Assembly (NCBI RefSeq): GCF_023746535.1
Contig: NZ_CP098747.1
Location: 3,337,501 to 3,401,500 of the forward strand
DNA: 64,000 nucleotides
Direction of reading: 5' to 3'
Origin: Sneathiella marina
GTDB lineage: Bacteria; Pseudomonadota; Alphaproteobacteria; Sneathiellales; Sneathiellaceae
The notes beneath the pieces were generated by a model that made no database searches, had not been told where the DNA came from, and was given only the letters and a program-made list of their open reading frames with translations. Of the stretch, positions 47,468-59,441 are shown piece after piece (position 1 is the stretch's first letter; every line of letters starts with the position of its first letter). The translations under genes were made by a program, and so were the position numbers.

Positions 47468-48553
47468 ATGTATTTCGGTCTTTCTGACGAACAGCTCATG
47501 ATACAGAACAGCTTTCGGGGCTCCCTGGAACGCAATGTAACACTGGATAGTATCCGCCGGATTAGTACGGGCGATGAGCCTTTTGACGGCGCTCTTTGGC
47601 AAGAACTGTCCGGGCTTGGCATGACCGCGCTTTTGATTCCGGAACAATATGGCGGTGCAGCTCTTGGTCTGATAGAGGCGGTTGTTGTCGCGGAAGAGCT
47701 TGGAAAAAGCGCCGCGCCTGTACCGTTTGTCGGAACAGCAGTTGTTGCGCCATTGGCGATCATGCTGATGGCTGATGAGACCCAGAAATCTGAATGGTTG
47801 CCCAGACTTGCCGACGGATCCGTCCGGATCGGTGTCGCCATTTCCGAGTTGGCCAGTGGTGCGCGGCGAGGTTCAGGCCTGACAGAGGAAAACGGGACTC
47901 TTACTGGCACGGCGTCTTTTGTGATAGATGCCGCCGGCGCTGATGCCTTTGTCGTTGCTGATCGCCAGCAAGGATTTCATCTGGTCGGCGCGGATTCACC
48001 CGGATTGGAAATCATCCATTCTCCCACCATCGATGGGACCCGCCCGATCGCTGAGCTGAAGTTTCAAAATGTGCAGGCATCCGGGCTTCCACAGACGACG
48101 TCTGACAAAATCGACAGAGTGCTCAATGCCGGTCGGATCATCCTGGCCGCGGAAAGCTTCGGCGCCGGACAGGAAATGTTGCGGCAAGCCGTGGCCTACG
48201 CAAAGGATCGCAAGCAATTTGACCGGGCAATCGGATCCTTCCAGGCTGTCAAACATATGTGCGCGGAAATGGCCGCGGAACTTCAACCCTGTCAGGCATT
48301 GATATGGTATGCCGCCTACGCCTTCGACGTTATGTCAGATGATGCAGAGCTATCCGGGTTGCTTGCAAAATCACAAATGGACGATGTCGGCCGCTTTGTT
48401 GCGCGTACCGCAACCGAGGTCCATGGCGGGATGGGATATACAGACCTGATGGGCCTGCATTTCTGGTTTAAACGCATCGGTTTTAACCGGGCAACATGGG
48501 GAGCGCCGGAAAAACTACGCGCCGATGCCGCCCGACTGCAAGGGCTGGGCTAG
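47468..48553 (+). CDS. Acyl-CoA dehydrogenase-like protein, probable non-catalytic partner subunit
   Basis: The 361-residue protein keeps the acyl-CoA dehydrogenase fold, including AYAKDRKQFDRAIGSFQAVKH, but the isovaleryl-type base position is Gly222 (AGRIILAA) and the C-terminal position is Trp in the RATWGAPE segment. The FAD-binding motif is also divergent (ISELASGARRG). It begins at the ATG at 47468, one base after the previous stop; a frame back to 47378 overlaps that gene. It most likely pairs with the 46252 protein in a heterotetramer. Confidence 0.85.
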   Translation: MYFGLSDEQLMIQNSFRGSLERNVTLDSIRRISTGDEPFDGALWQELSGLGMTALLIPEQYGGAALGLIEAVVVAEELGKSAAPVPFVGTAVVAPLAIMLMADETQKSEWLPRLADGSVRIGVAISELASGARRGSGLTEENGTLTGTASFVIDAAGADAFVVADRQQGFHLVGADSPGLEIIHSPTIDGTRPIAELKFQNVQASGLPQTTSDKIDRVLNAGRIILAAESFGAGQEMLRQAVAYAKDRKQFDRAIGSFQAVKHMCAEMAAELQPCQALIWYAAYAFDVMSDDAELSGLLAKSQMDDVGRFVARTATEVHGGMGYTDLMGLHFWFKRIGFNRATWGAPEKLRADAARLQGLG

Positions 48554-48560
48554 TTAAACT

Positions 48561-51421
<2,861 letters not shown>

Positions 51422-51450
51422 CCGTCTTCTCCTACCTTTACTCTATCGGC

Positions 51451-53442
51451 TTATTCTGCCGCTTCTATTTCGATCAAAAAATCGTCTATGGCAACCTGTT
51501 GGGAAGCGAGTGCCGCTACCTCGCTCACCACACCATCGATATCGGCCAGAATATCATGCTGCATTTTCATGGCTTCTAAAACAGCCAAACGATCCCCTGC
51601 ATTAACATCATCGCCGGCCTGCACGAAAACCTCCAGCAAGGTGCCATGCATCGGTGCGACAATCCTGCCGTTCCCCGCCGCGATTTCAGCATTTTGCGCA
51701 AAAGCGATCGAATTACGGAAATGATGGGTAACGCCATGCTCCGAAATTTCAAGAACATTATCTGTAGATCCATCATAATGAACGCGGCGGCGCCTGTCAT
51801 TTACAGTCAGTGTGGCCGTATCATTTGTGATGGAAACAAGGTCAATGAGGATGACGGTATCCCCTAAACGTACTTCGTAAGAGCCATCCCGCATCGGAGA
51901 GACAGTCAGATCAATTGTTTCTTCACCCCAACTATAGATATACCGGGTCAGCAAGCTTCCGCCACTGGACCAATCTTGCAACTGAGGGCTTCCAAAAATC
52001 GCCTTGGTCCGTACTTTCTCCCGCTCGCAATGATACTGTATAACGGCGGCCGTAGCCGCTTGTTCTGGCGCCGGAAGATCGATTTTTAGATCCTCATCGG
52101 AAAATTCCTGTGCGATAAAGGCCGTTGTTGCCGACCCTTCTGCAAAACTGTCTTTTGACAACACATCTATCAAGAACCCGCGATTGGTTGTCAGGCCAAA
52201 TAAGACCGTTTCCTTGAGCGCATCGATTAACCTATGCCGGGCTATTTCTCTTGTTTCACCATATGTTACCACTTTGGCAATCATCGGGTCGTAGAATGGC
52301 GAAATATCCTGCCCCGCCTCTATACCACTATCAAAGCGGACTCCCGCTCCCGCCGCCGGTATCCATTTCGAAATCGTCCCAGTGCAAGGTAGAAAGTCCT
52401 GCGCTGTGTCCTCAGCGTAAAGGCGCACCTCAATAGCATGCCCGGTCAGTTCAATATCCGATTGTTCCAGCCCAAGCAAACCGCCTTCCGCTACTTTAAT
52501 TTGCAGAGCCACCAGATCAAGACCGGTGATAAGTTCGGTTACCGGATGCTCCACTTGCAGGCGCGTATTCATTTCCAGAAAATAGAAATTTCCACCGCTA
52601 TCGAGTAAAAACTCAACGGTTCCAGCGCCCCGATACTGAATGCTCCGTGCTGCCTCCACGGCGGCGGCCCCCATTTTCTCGCGCAATTCTGCTGTCATTA
52701 TCGGACAGGGAGCTTCCTCAACCACTTTCTGATGGCGCCGCTGGACGGAGCAGTCGCGTTCGCCAAGATGAATAACGTTACCATGGCTGTCTGCGAACAC
52801 CTGGACTTCCACATGCCGCGGCTCAAGAATTGCTTTTTCCAGAATTAACTCATCGGAGCCGAAAGCGTTTAGAGCCTCAGACCTTGCAGAGGCCAACGCG
52901 TCCGTCAGGTCCGCAGCGTCCCTCACCAGACGCATCCCGCGGCCACCACCACCTGCCGCAGCTTTTACCATGATCGGGAAGCCGATAGTCTTCGACGCTG
53001 CAATCAAGGTATCGTCCGATTGATCCGCATCTTCATACCCCGGAACGCAGGGTACATTAGCCGCAATCATTCGGCGTTTTGCAGCTGCCTTATTGCCCAT
53101 CAAGTCTATGGAGTCAGCTGTGGGTCCTATGAACACGAGGTCCGCAGCGTCGCAGGCACGGGCAAATTCCGCGTTCTCCGACAGGAACCCGTAGCCGGGA
53201 TGGATTGCTTCAGCCCCGCTTTCCTTCGCCGCTTTCAGAATCCGATCCATATCAAGATAAGATTGCCCGACCGGAGACGGCCCGATATGTACCGCATCAT
53301 CGGCCATTTTCACATGTGGCGCGTCCGCATCCGCATCGGAATAAACAGCAATGGTTTTATAGCCGAGACTTTGCGCCGTCCGCATGACACGGACGGCAAT
53401 TTCCCCGCGATTGGCAACTAATATGTTCTGGAAGTTTCTCAT
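51451..53442 (-). CDS. Acyl-CoA carboxylase alpha subunit (geranyl-/methylcrotonyl-CoA type, AtuF/LiuD-like)
   Basis: The 663-residue protein combines biotin carboxylase (1-445: GGGGRGM glycine loop, EMNTRLQVEHPVTE), a linker BT domain and a biotin carboxyl carrier domain with the biotinyl Lys626 in EAMKM. It uses bicarbonate and ATP to charge biotin for the beta subunit encoded just upstream. Its size fits geranyl-CoA, methylcrotonyl-CoA and propionyl-CoA carboxylases alike; association with AtuA makes geranyl-CoA-type activity plausible. It lies 52 bases after the beta subunit gene. Confidence 0.88.
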   Translation of the reverse strand: MRNFQNILVANRGEIAVRVMRTAQSLGYKTIAVYSDADADAPHVKMADDAVHIGPSPVGQSYLDMDRILKAAKESGAEAIHPGYGFLSENAEFARACDAADLVFIGPTADSIDLMGNKAAAKRRMIAANVPCVPGYEDADQSDDTLIAASKTIGFPIMVKAAAGGGGRGMRLVRDAADLTDALASARSEALNAFGSDELILEKAILEPRHVEVQVFADSHGNVIHLGERDCSVQRRHQKVVEEAPCPIMTAELREKMGAAAVEAARSIQYRGAGTVEFLLDSGGNFYFLEMNTRLQVEHPVTELITGLDLVALQIKVAEGGLLGLEQSDIELTGHAIEVRLYAEDTAQDFLPCTGTISKWIPAAGAGVRFDSGIEAGQDISPFYDPMIAKVVTYGETREIARHRLIDALKETVLFGLTTNRGFLIDVLSKDSFAEGSATTAFIAQEFSDEDLKIDLPAPEQAATAAVIQYHCEREKVRTKAIFGSPQLQDWSSGGSLLTRYIYSWGEETIDLTVSPMRDGSYEVRLGDTVILIDLVSITNDTATLTVNDRRRRVHYDGSTDNVLEISEHGVTHHFRNSIAFAQNAEIAAGNGRIVAPMHGTLLEVFVQAGDDVNAGDRLAVLEAMKMQHDILADIDGVVSEVAALASQQVAIDDFLIEIEAAE

Positions 53443-53494
53443 TTTTCTCTAACCTGCAAATTTGGTTCTTTTATTTTTATTTCGCTCAATATCC

Positions 53495-55117
53495 CTACAG
53501 TCTGGCGACACCAAAACTGTTTGGATGCAGGGTTCGATTGCGCGCCTCCCAGCATGTTTGCAAAGCAAATCCCAATACCTTTCGGGAATCCCTTGGATCA
53601 ATGACACCCTGATCAAGCAACCGGCCGGACGTATAAAAGGCATCTGCCTGGCTATCAAAATGATGTATGAGCCTCGCTTTTTGAGCAGCGAAGGCCTCTT
53701 CATCAACGTCCTGACCTTTACGCTCCGCAACTCCGCGCGCCACCTGCTCCATGGTTGTCGCCGCCTGCTCTCCGCCCATTACGCCGGTTTGAGCGTTTGG
53801 CCAGGCAAAAAGAAAATCTGGCTCATACGCAAAGCCCCCCATTCCGTAGTTTCCAGCGCCGAAGCTCGCACCGATGTAAAGCGTAAGCTTTGGCACCCGG
53901 ACATTGGCGACCGCCTGGATCATTTTGGAGCCATGCTTGATCATGCCACGCTGTTCATATTCTTTACCGACCATATATCCGGTAATATTATTGAGGAAAA
54001 TAATCGGAATATCCGCTTGGTCGCAAAGCTGGAAGAATTGCCCTCCTTTCGCGGCACTGTCCGGATCAATGGGTCCATTATTACCGACAATACCGACGGC
54101 ATGACCATAGATACTTGCCTGCAGACAGACGAGAGTTGATCCGTAACGAGGTTTGAATTCGTCAAATTCCGAGCCATCCACCAGTCGGGCGACAACTTCA
54201 CGGACATCATAGGGTTTCCGGTAATCCACCGGAACGACACCGGCAATTTCATCCGGATCGTAAATAGGCTCTTCGAAGGTCTCTATGGTCGGCCGGGCAC
54301 AGTTCTTATTCCAGTCAAGCCGTCCAACGATATCCCGGGCGATTAATAATCCGTGCGCGTCATCTTCTGCCAAATACTCAACCAAGCCGGTAGTCGTCGC
54401 ATGCATTTCTGACCCGGCTAATTCTTCTTCATCGGAAATTTCTCCCGTGGCCGCCCGCACAAGCGCCGCGCCGCCTAAAGATGCCCGGCCGCGTCCCTTA
54501 ATACCAATGACGTAATCGCTCATGCCGGGCAGATAGGCCCCGCCCGCGGTCGACGGCCCGTGCAAAACAACGAATGTCGGTATGCCCGCAGCGCTCAGTT
54601 TGGCCAGACGTTGAAATCCACCGCCACCCCATGCCCAGGATTCCACCTGATATTTCAGCAGATTCGCCCCGGCACTTTCAACCAGGTGAACGAAGGGCAG
54701 CTTTTTATCAATGGCTATGTCCTGACAGTTACGCAGCTTCTCACCGGATTTCTGCGTCATGGCTCCCGCATTAATTCCGCTATCACTGGCGCATATCATA
54801 CATCGAACGCCATTGATAAATCCAATGCCCGTTATGGAACTGGCGCCGGGAATACTTTTTTCCCGATCATCCGTATCCACCATATAATTTGCCAGCCCAA
54901 ACAACTCCAGAAAGGGCATTCCAGGATCCAGTAAACGCACAACACGCTCCCGCGGCGTCAGTTGCCCGCGCTGTTCGAATATGGGACGACGGCGTTCCGA
55001 TAGATCCCTGGCTCTGTCCTTTAGGGCGTGAAGGTCGTCTATCAGAGACAACATCTCTTGCCGGTTCGTAACATAAGAATCGGAAGTCGATACAATCTTG
55101 GACGTAAAGGCAGTCAT
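53495..55117 (-). CDS. Acyl-CoA carboxylase beta subunit (geranyl-/methylcrotonyl-CoA type, AtuC/LiuB-like)
   Basis: The 540-residue carboxyltransferase has the N-terminal crotonase-like domain with FVHLVESAGANLL and HGPSTAGGAYLPGMSDYVIG. The C-terminal domain contains GNNGPIDPDSAAKGGQFFQLCDQ and IGASFGAGNYGMGGFAYEPDFLFAWPNA. The GAYLPGMSD and SFGAGNYGM motifs place it with methylcrotonyl-CoA and geranyl-CoA carboxylases rather than propionyl-CoA carboxylases. Choosing between the two needs the substrate-pocket residues. It is the first gene of the minus-strand operon behind operator site 2. Confidence 0.88.
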   Translation of the reverse strand: MTAFTSKIVSTSDSYVTNRQEMLSLIDDLHALKDRARDLSERRRPIFEQRGQLTPRERVVRLLDPGMPFLELFGLANYMVDTDDREKSIPGASSITGIGFINGVRCMICASDSGINAGAMTQKSGEKLRNCQDIAIDKKLPFVHLVESAGANLLKYQVESWAWGGGGFQRLAKLSAAGIPTFVVLHGPSTAGGAYLPGMSDYVIGIKGRGRASLGGAALVRAATGEISDEEELAGSEMHATTTGLVEYLAEDDAHGLLIARDIVGRLDWNKNCARPTIETFEEPIYDPDEIAGVVPVDYRKPYDVREVVARLVDGSEFDEFKPRYGSTLVCLQASIYGHAVGIVGNNGPIDPDSAAKGGQFFQLCDQADIPIIFLNNITGYMVGKEYEQRGMIKHGSKMIQAVANVRVPKLTLYIGASFGAGNYGMGGFAYEPDFLFAWPNAQTGVMGGEQAATTMEQVARGVAERKGQDVDEEAFAAQKARLIHHFDSQADAFYTSGRLLDQGVIDPRDSRKVLGFALQTCWEARNRTLHPNSFGVARL

Positions 55118-55593
55118 TCGGGGCTCCCCGTTTTTTATTGTTTTTTATTAATTCTTGATAACATGAATATGCCAACAGAGTTAGAGAAAAGGTGCCGAAC
55201 AGCTGTGTATTGCTGCAAAGTCATACCTTGGATTATCAGACCTCATCTCAGATCAAACCTATTGTTATCTTGTTGTCACCCTGGATAGAAGCGACCGCTC
55301 AAAAGAGGATTGCTTTTTCTTTGGATCAACACTATCATTCATGAATGAATGTTTCAAATTGTAATTACGGATGGCAAACTCAAGATACATAAAAAAATGG
55401 TCTCCAAATAAGCTGGAGCGTTGTGCTCGGATTTCAGGATACCAGGTTACCAAAAAATCTGGTGTTTGCAGGAGACACAATCTAGACTGCACCCGTATGG
55501 CATATGAAATGGTTGCAACAGGTAGTGATCATTTATGCGCTTCACACGACATAAAATGGCACTAAGAATAATAAATAAAAGGAGCCGAAAGAG
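55118..55593. other. Intergenic region between carboxylase and HMGCS-like operons
   Basis: This 476-base gap separates two divergent operons. Its main visible feature is operator site 2 (55328-55359). AT-rich stretches near 55130-55165 and 55360-55410 could hold the divergent promoters, but I see no strong -35/-10 pair. A 64-codon frame at 55371-55565 has no family features and no good ribosome-binding site and is not called. Confidence 0.55.
55328..55359. promoter_or_regulatory. Operator site 2 of the TetR regulon
   Basis: The core CATTCATGAATGAATG at 55336-55351 is the reverse complement of the core of site 1 (44963-44978), and similarity extends to 29 of 32 positions. It lies between the divergent carboxylase (start 55117) and HMGCS-like (start 55594) genes. 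Its outer symmetry is weaker than that of site 1. Confidence 0.7.
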
Positions 55594-57063
55594 ATGGAAG
55601 TAGGAATATTGGCCTATGGTGGATACATTCCCCAAAGCCGATTACAGCGTAGCGAAATTGCGAAAGCACATAGCTGGTTTAATCCCGGATTAAATGGCCT
55701 CGCGAAAGGTGAGCGGGCGATGGCGAACTGGGACGAAGACAGTGTGACTATGGCTGTTGAAGCGGCGCGCGACTGTTTAGGAGATATGGATCGCGATGCG
55801 ATTTCCGCCGTCTATATGGCCTCAACCTCTTTTCCCTTCAACGATCGACAAAATGCCGGGATCGTCGCCGACGCCCTGAATTTAAAATCCGGACTTCAAA
55901 CCATGGATTTTTCGTCCTCGCAACGGGCCGGCAGTGCTGGCCTCTCGCTGGCCCTGCACGTCGCCAAGGGAAGTAGTGAACCGGTTCTTTACACGACAGC
56001 CGAGAAACGCGAAACCCGCGCAGCCAGCCCGTTGGAATTCACCTCTGGTGATGGTGCTGCAGCCTTCCTCGTTGGTCAGGGCAAGGTGATTGCAAAATTG
56101 CTTGCCAGCCATACCGAGGCCGTGGACTTCGTCGACCATTTTCGCGGTGAAGGTGAAGCCTATGACTATAGTTGGGAAGAACGTTGGGTCCGTGATGAGG
56201 GCTATTTGAAAATAGTTCCCGCAGCGATCGCCTCCGTGCTGGAACAAAGTGACGTCGACCCCTCCTCAATTACAACTTTTTGTTTTCCTGTGGCCGCGAA
56301 GCGTATTGCTGCAACTCTGGCGAAACAAATGGGTTTTCCCGAAACCTCTGTTGCTGACAATCTGCAAGCCAATTGCGGAGAAACCGGCACAGCCCATTCG
56401 ATGGTCATGCTGGCGCAGGCGCTTCAGAACAGTAAACCCGGTGACAAAATTCTGGTCGCGAGTTTCGGACAAGGCAGTGATGCACTATTGTTCGAAGTTA
56501 CTGATGAAATCGCCAATTTAGCCCCGCGTATGGGCATCACCGGGTATCTCGCCCGTCGTTACGCCGAATCAAACTACAATAAATTTCTGGCCTTTCACGA
56601 TCTGATCAATCTCGAGCGGGGCATTCGCGCTGAGACCGATAAGAAAACCGGTCTGACCACATTGTACCGTAACAAGAATATGGCGCAACGGATGCTGGGC
56701 GGAAAATGTACCCAATGCGGTACAGCTCAGTTTCCGAAAAGCAATATGTGCGTAAACGAGAATTGCGGCGCCGTCCATACGCAAGAAGACTATCCGTTCG
56801 CGGATCGAATTGCCCGCGTCAATTCCTTCACCGCCGACCGGCTTACCTATTCACCGGACCCACCGGCATATTATGGTATGGTCCAGTTTGAAGAGGGCGG
56901 ACGGCTAATGAGCGATTTTACGGATATTTCGCCTGAGTCGGATGTTGAAGTCGGTATGGCGATGCGCATGGTGTTCCGTGTGAAAGATTACGACAACAAG
57001 CGTGGATTTAGACGCTATTTCTGGAAAGCGACTCCCGTAGCCGCTGCACAAAAAGGAGAATAA
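55594..57063 (+). CDS. HMG-CoA synthase-like (thiolase superfamily) protein fused to a DUF35 zinc-ribbon/OB-fold domain
   Basis: Residues 1-330 have the fold of archaeal-type HMG-CoA synthases: GILAYGGYIP at the start, a VYMAS strand, TTAEKRE and SGDGAAAFLVG. Residues 350-489 form a DUF35 domain with zinc-ribbon cysteines (CTQC and CVNENC) and an OB-fold. The synthase triad is absent: Glu becomes Thr78, the nucleophilic Cys becomes Gln110 (QRAGS) and His becomes Cys230 (TFCFP). It therefore cannot work as an ordinary HMG-CoA synthase. In archaea separate HMGCS, DUF35 and thiolase proteins form a channelling complex; here two are fused and the thiolase gene follows by 2 bases. AAGGAG precedes the ATG. 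Confidence 0.85.
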   Translation: MEVGILAYGGYIPQSRLQRSEIAKAHSWFNPGLNGLAKGERAMANWDEDSVTMAVEAARDCLGDMDRDAISAVYMASTSFPFNDRQNAGIVADALNLKSGLQTMDFSSSQRAGSAGLSLALHVAKGSSEPVLYTTAEKRETRAASPLEFTSGDGAAAFLVGQGKVIAKLLASHTEAVDFVDHFRGEGEAYDYSWEERWVRDEGYLKIVPAAIASVLEQSDVDPSSITTFCFPVAAKRIAATLAKQMGFPETSVADNLQANCGETGTAHSMVMLAQALQNSKPGDKILVASFGQGSDALLFEVTDEIANLAPRMGITGYLARRYAESNYNKFLAFHDLINLERGIRAETDKKTGLTTLYRNKNMAQRMLGGKCTQCGTAQFPKSNMCVNENCGAVHTQEDYPFADRIARVNSFTADRLTYSPDPPAYYGMVQFEEGGRLMSDFTDISPESDVEVGMAMRMVFRVKDYDNKRGFRRYFWKATPVAAAQKGE

Positions 57064-57065
57064 CA

Positions 57066-58271
57066 ATGGCCTCAGGAATTAAAGATAAAGTAGCTATTCT
57101 TGGTATGGGGTGCTCGCGCTTTGGTGAACGGTGGAATGACAATGCTGAGGATCTTATGATCGAGGCGTTCATTGAAGCCCTCGAGGATGCCGGCATTGAG
57201 AAAAGCTCAATTGATGCAGCCTGGTTCGGAACCGGTATTGAAGAAGAGCATGTGGGCAAATCGGCTGTACCGCTATCAATGGCGCTGCGCCTGCCGAATA
57301 TCCCTGTCACCCGCGTGGAAAACTATTGCGCCAGTGGATCAGAAGCTTTTCGGGGAGCCGTTTATGCCGTTGCGTCCGGTGCCTGCGATATCGCCCTGGC
57401 GCTTGGCGTGGAGAAACTAAAAGACACCGGTTATGGCGGCCTGCCACAACGCAACCGGGGCTCCGTAAACGACATGTTCTGGGCCAACGCATCAGCTCCT
57501 GGCTCCTTCGCTCAACTTGCGACTGCGTATTCCGCTAAGCATGGTGTCAGCAAGGAAGACATGAAAAAAGCCATGGCTCATATTTCCGTCAAAAGCCATG
57601 ATAACGGATCGCGAAATCCGAAGGCTCACCTGCGCAACCAGATAAACGAAGAAAAAGTCATGAATGCGCCGATGATTGCCGAGCCTCTGGGCCTTTTCGA
57701 TTGTTGCGGTGTTAGTGACGGCTCCGCCTGTGCCATCGTAACAACGCCTGAAATTGCCAAGGCTCTTGGCAAGAAGGATTTGATCACCGTCAAGGCAATG
57801 CAGCTTTCTGCGTCCAACGGTCGCGAGGCCCAGCATAATTCATGGGATGGCAGCCATTTCGTGACAACACGTGCCGCCGCGAACCGGGCCTATAAGGAAG
57901 CTGGAATTACAAAGCCTCGGGATCAAGTTAGCCTGTTCGAGGTCCATGACTGTTTTTCAATCACAGAGCTGGTGACAATGGAGGACCTGTTCATTTCCGA
58001 CGAAGGACAAGCCGTAAATGACATTATGAATGGCTTCTTCGACGCCGATGGTGAAATTCCATGTCAGATTGACGGCGGGCTCAAATGCTTCGGCCATCCC
58101 ATCGGAGCGTCCGGTTTGCGAATGATCTACGAGATGTATCTGCAGATGAACGGACGCGCCGGTGATCGACAACGGAGCGAAGAACCGGTGTTCGGAATGA
58201 CCCATAATCTTGGGGGCTTCCCTCACCAGAATGTTTGCTCACTGACAATCGTTGGAAAAGAGGGCGCCTGA
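57066..58271 (+). CDS. Thiolase family protein (SCP-x / archaeal acetyl-CoA acetyltransferase type)
   Basis: The 401-residue protein keeps the thiolase catalytic residues: Cys88 in ENYCASGSEA, the HDCFSITE motif, His344 in GHPIGASG and Cys391 in NVCSLTIVG. It is therefore probably an active thiolase, unlike the retro-aldolase Ltp2 relatives that lost the nucleophile. SCP-x and archaeal thiolases of this branch act with DUF35 proteins, which fits the fused partner encoded directly upstream. It would release acetyl-CoA or propionyl-CoA from a beta-ketoacyl-CoA. A strong terminator follows. Confidence 0.9.
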   Translation: MASGIKDKVAILGMGCSRFGERWNDNAEDLMIEAFIEALEDAGIEKSSIDAAWFGTGIEEEHVGKSAVPLSMALRLPNIPVTRVENYCASGSEAFRGAVYAVASGACDIALALGVEKLKDTGYGGLPQRNRGSVNDMFWANASAPGSFAQLATAYSAKHGVSKEDMKKAMAHISVKSHDNGSRNPKAHLRNQINEEKVMNAPMIAEPLGLFDCCGVSDGSACAIVTTPEIAKALGKKDLITVKAMQLSASNGREAQHNSWDGSHFVTTRAAANRAYKEAGITKPRDQVSLFEVHDCFSITELVTMEDLFISDEGQAVNDIMNGFFDADGEIPCQIDGGLKCFGHPIGASGLRMIYEMYLQMNGRAGDRQRSEEPVFGMTHNLGGFPHQNVCSLTIVGKEGA

Positions 58272-58301
58272 CCCTTCGCCGGCTAAAACCAAGTCATCAT
58301 T

Positions 58302-58330
58302 CCAACCGGCATTTGCCGGTTGGTTTGTTT
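58302..58330 (+). terminator. Intrinsic terminator after the thiolase gene
   Basis: CCAACCGGC and GCCGGTTGG form a perfect 9-base stem around ATTT (58302-58323), followed by TTTGTTTT. It ends the HMGCS-like/thiolase unit, so the next crotonase gene needs its own promoter or read-through. Confidence 0.85.
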
Positions 58331-58372
58331 TAAGGCAGAGTTTAATTAAATAAAAAAAAGAGGGAGGACGAT

Positions 58373-59176
58373 ATGTCTGAAAGCAATGTTGCAGAGATGA
58401 CTGTCATAGAGGGAATAGCCACAATTACCATGACGCGTCCAGAAAGACGGAACGCCTTTACCCAAGAATTGCAGAACTGTCTTTCCGGATTAATTACCGA
58501 AATATCCAGCCGGGACGACATTGATGCGGTTGTCCTTACCGGCAGCGGCGGAAGTTTCAGCGGCGGCGGCGATATCAAGGGCATGCTTAAAAATCAGCCA
58601 AAGGAAGGGGAGCCCGGAGCCGATTACCGGAAACGAATTTACGCCATTAACGACTGGATACAACGTTTTCGGAATTTGGAAGTTCCCGTCATCGCTGCCG
58701 TTGACGGCGCAGCATATGGTGGCGGCTTTTCGCTAGCTCTCTGTGCGGACTTTATTCTCTGCTCTCCTACTGCGCGTTTTTGTTCTGTATTCTGCCGCAT
58801 TGGCGCGGTTCCCGATTGCGGCATTATGTATGTTCTGCCCCGTATGATTGGCATGCAACGGGCCAAGGAAATCATGTACACAGGTCGCCCTGTTCTGGCG
58901 GAAGAAGCAAAGGAAATCGGGATCGCGTTCGAAATTCACCCCAAAGAAGAACTTTTAGACGCCGCACAAATCCTCGCAAAACGGCTTCAGCTTGCCAGCG
59001 GGAAAGCCTTCGCCCTGACGAAAAGAATTACAAATCAATCTCTCGATCTGGATTCCCAATCCGTATTGGAAATGGAAGCATCTGCGCAGGAGATATGCTT
59101 CAATACGGATTACAATAAAGATGCGGTTGCGCGCTTTACCAAAAAGGAACCGCTGCTATACAATTGGGAAAGCTAA
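58373..59176 (+). CDS. Enoyl-CoA hydratase/isomerase family protein (isomerase-like active site)
   Basis: The 267-residue crotonase has the oxyanion-hole segments SFSGGGDIKG and DGAAYGGGFSLALCAD. Neither of the two classical hydratase Glu residues is present (Ser120 and a non-acidic residue in FCRIG). Asp148 in VPDCG occupies the position of the catalytic Asp of PaaG-type isomerases. It may therefore move a double bond rather than hydrate one. A very strong ribosome-binding site, GGGAGGA, precedes the ATG. It follows the terminator of the thiolase unit. Confidence 0.82.
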   Translation: MSESNVAEMTVIEGIATITMTRPERRNAFTQELQNCLSGLITEISSRDDIDAVVLTGSGGSFSGGGDIKGMLKNQPKEGEPGADYRKRIYAINDWIQRFRNLEVPVIAAVDGAAYGGGFSLALCADFILCSPTARFCSVFCRIGAVPDCGIMYVLPRMIGMQRAKEIMYTGRPVLAEEAKEIGIAFEIHPKEELLDAAQILAKRLQLASGKAFALTKRITNQSLDLDSQSVLEMEASAQEICFNTDYNKDAVARFTKKEPLLYNWES

Positions 59177-59228
59177 GGCGCTCCCGCTAAGCAAGGAAAC
59201 CTGTTCTGGAAAATCCAATTTCCACGCT

Positions 59229-59420
59229 TTAGCTGTTTTTATCCAAAATGGCTTCGCGCAGGTCTTCATATTCGTCTTTAGAAATAGTGCCTGTATCAAA
59301 GGCCTTTTTTAAATCAATCAATTCCTGCCCGACTGTTTTATCAGTAACAGTCGCTGGTTCGTTACTACCGCAAGCCGAAAGAAAAGCAACTGTCGAAAGT
59401 ATAATCCAAAATTTTGACAT
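59229..59420 (-). CDS. Small lipoprotein with SHOCT-like domain
   Basis: The 63-residue protein has a lipoprotein signal peptide with the lipobox LSAC (Cys17 is the lipid-modified residue), followed by a short linker. A SHOCT-like helix pair, ELIDLKKAFDTGTISKDEYEDLREAIL (about 34-60), ends it. SHOCT domains are short oligomerisation modules. The gene is isolated between the convergent crotonase gene and the acyl-CoA synthetase, with a palindrome 22 bases before its start. The function is unknown. Confidence 0.75.
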   Translation of the reverse strand: MSKFWIILSTVAFLSACGSNEPATVTDKTVGQELIDLKKAFDTGTISKDEYEDLREAILDKNS

Positions 59421-59441
59421 TTATACACCCCCACTATTTCA

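Noticed and set aside
51451-55117. Assigning the carboxylase firmly as methylcrotonyl-CoA or geranyl-CoA carboxylase
   Set aside because: Both share domain order and length; the choice depends on substrate-pocket residues and phylogeny that cannot be computed here, so no gene symbol is given.
55371-55565. 64-codon frame in the gap before the HMGCS-like gene
   Set aside because: No recognisable domain or clear ribosome-binding site, and it lies in a regulatory gap.
55594-57063. Functional HMG-CoA synthase of a mevalonate pathway
   Set aside because: The Glu-Cys-His triad is missing and ispG shows that the organism uses the MEP route.
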